Source: Pseudomonadota bacterium
GTDB lineage: Bacteria > Pseudomonadota > Gammaproteobacteria > Burkholderiales > Burkholderiaceae_B
Length of the DNA stretch: 7,047 nucleotides
Assembly (NCBI GenBank): GCA_023389535.1
Contig: JAEWEH010000319.1
Location: forward strand, 1 to 7,047
Reading direction: 5' to 3'
Shown here: positions 6,306-7,047 of the stretch, piece by piece
How positions within the stretch are numbered: the first letter of the stretch is position 1
Layout of the letters: each line of letters opens with the position of its first letter
Translations under genes and position numbers: made by a program
The notes under the pieces: model-generated
What the model was told of the DNA's origin: nothing
What the model saw: the letters and a program-made list of their open reading frames with translations, nothing else
Database searches by the model: none

Positions 6306-6528
6306 TTCTGCTCGCCAGCTAGCCTGGCTATCGTAATATCCCCATTATCTCAGTAATTTCGTGTCGCCGTGAAACGGTCGCCGTGAAACGGTCGCCGTGA
6401 AACGGTCGCCGGCGGTCTTTGCTTGACCATTGCGCGTAACGGTCTGCGGGACACGGTCACGGCAAACGAGCATCGCGGCTACCGCCTGATGGTCGGCATG
6501 ATGCGTCGATAGGGTGTCGCCGCCCGCC
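6306..6528. other. Non-coding gap between holA and proA
   Basis: This 223-base gap holds the tandem repeat at 6363-6411 and its decayed copies near 6439-6466. On the minus strand there is a -10-like GATAAT at 6346-6351 that could serve proA, but I find no convincing -35 at proper spacing. A short dyad GCCAG-5-CTGGC lies at 6314-6328, close to the proA start. GTGTCGCCG at 6361-6369 recurs at 6514-6522. I see no terminator with a T-tract and no plausible small gene on either strand. Confidence 0.6.
6363..6411. repeat. 14-bp tandem repeat, 3.5 exact copies, holA–proA gap
   Basis: The unit GTCGCCGTGAAACG occurs perfectly at 6363-6376, 6377-6390 and 6391-6404, followed by the half unit GTCGCCG at 6405-6411. 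Each full unit contains the small dyad CCGT-GAA-ACGG, completed across the unit boundary, so a transcript could form a row of short hairpins. The word ACGGTC recurs at 6374, 6388 and 6402, and again at 6439 and 6453, also 14 apart. The last two 14-mers match the unit at 10 of 14 positions and look like decayed copies. A unit of 14 is not a multiple of three, and no coding frame was found here. It lies about 70-130 bases upstream of the proA start. The function is unknown; slippage or expansion is a plausible origin. Confidence 0.93.
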
Positions 6529-7047
6529 TTAGCGCGTCGGCCGGGGCTTGGCGGTCGCCACGCGCAAGGCCAGCCGTCCCAATTCTTCCCACGGATCGTC
6601 CAGGCGGCCGGGCGCTTTCAGCCCCTTGATCAGCCTGTCCACGTCATGCGCGTGCTGCACGGCGGCTGGCCAGGTTTGCGGTGGCACGCGGGACAAGGCC
6701 TGACGGAGCAGTTGCTCCCGGGGCCCGAATATGCGCTGGCGGCGCATCTCGGCCTGCATGTCCTGCCCGGCCGCCCGGGCCGCGGACAAGCGCGCCAGTA
6801 TGCGGATTTCTTCGCCTACGGCCCAAAGTACCAGGGGCAGCGCCTCGCCTTCGGCGCGCAGCCCGGCAAGCATGGTCAGCGCCTTGGAGGCATGGCCGGC
6901 CAGCATTGCGTCGCGCAGGCCAAATACATCGTAGCGCGCCACGTTCAGTACTGCACGCTCGACATCCTGCCCGCTGATCTTGCCGGGGGGGTAGAGCAGG
7001 GCAAGCTTCTGCACTTCCTGGAATGCGGCAAGCAGATTGCCCTCGAC
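6529..7047 (-). CDS. holA: DNA polymerase III subunit delta, C-terminal part (partial at window edge)
   Basis: HolA is the delta subunit of the clamp loader. It opens the beta sliding clamp and sits in the delta/delta'/tau-gamma ring in the cytoplasm. The open frame runs off the window at 7047 and ends in TAA at 6529, leaving 172 visible residues of a protein usually about 340-360 long. The first visible residues read VEGNLLAAFQEVQKLALL, matching the conserved EGNLLA..QE..KL stretch of the central delta domain. The segment after it (ARYDVFGL, then LVLWAVGEEIRIL) fits the helical C-terminal domain that packs into the clamp-loader collar. A GTG at 7014 is internal to this conserved stretch and is not the start. 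The order holA then proA is one I recall from related betaproteobacteria. No T-tract terminator follows the stop, so read-through toward proA is possible. Identity is confident; the N-terminal half cannot be assessed. Confidence 0.93.
   Translation of the reverse strand, partial: VEGNLLAAFQEVQKLALLYPPGKISGQDVERAVLNVARYDVFGLRDAMLAGHASKALTMLAGLRAEGEALPLVLWAVGEEIRILARLSAARAAGQDMQAEMRRQRIFGPREQLLRQALSRVPPQTWPAAVQHAHDVDRLIKGLKAPGRLDDPWEELGRLALRVATAKPRPTR

Noticed and set aside
6363..6411. CRISPR array or ITR-like element
   Set aside because: The repeats are directly adjacent 14-mers with no unique spacers and no neighbouring cas, transposase or replication gene.
1..7047. Prophage, insertion sequence, defence system or tRNA gene
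   Set aside because: No transposase, integrase, phage or nuclease domain, terminal inverted repeat pair, or cloverleaf-like RNA was seen. Apart from the 60-residue gene, the genes belong to recognisable core or metabolic families on one strand.

Overview
The window is a GC-rich stretch of bacterial chromosome in which every gene I can support lies on the minus strand, so gene order is read from high to low coordinate. The order holA–proA–hemJ-like–rlmL-like, the GC-rich codon use and the protein sequences suggest a betaproteobacterium, most probably of the Alcaligenaceae (Bordetella/Achromobacter-like). The family is an inference from gene content and remembered synteny; no search was run and the genus is not resolved.

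Layout along the transcribed direction. (1) 7047-6529: C-terminal half of holA, the DNA polymerase III clamp-loader delta subunit, cut by the window edge. (2) 6528-6306: a 223-base gap with a 14-base tandem repeat (3.5 exact copies plus two decayed copies in the same 14-base step). (3) 6293-2918: a tight three-gene unit of proA (proline synthesis), a HemJ-type protoporphyrinogen oxidase (heme synthesis) and an RlmL-type 23S rRNA guanine methyltransferase with a long disordered N-terminus. The two junctions are 11 bases each, so co-transcription is likely. (4) 2870-2519: a compact, self-contained unit for a 60-residue protein of unknown function. It has a near-consensus sigma70 promoter overlapped by several perfect dyads, a strong Shine-Dalgarno, and a 3' untranslated region of three consecutive hairpins ending in a T-tract terminator. 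(5) 2471-1938: an RDD-family membrane protein. (6) 1812-145: an AMP-forming acyl-CoA synthetase of unknown substrate. (7) 144-1: no gene seen, only a 20-base dyad.

Most of the window is ordinary housekeeping content: replication, proline, heme, rRNA modification and acyl-CoA activation. The most unusual part is unit (4), a roughly 315-nucleotide predicted transcript with a tiny ORF, tandem operator-like dyads on its promoter and an anti-Shine-Dalgarno-like stretch next to its structured 3' end. It could be a regulated small-protein mRNA, a 3'UTR-derived small RNA, or both. The 14-base repeat upstream of proA and the N-terminal tail of the methyltransferase are secondary points of interest.
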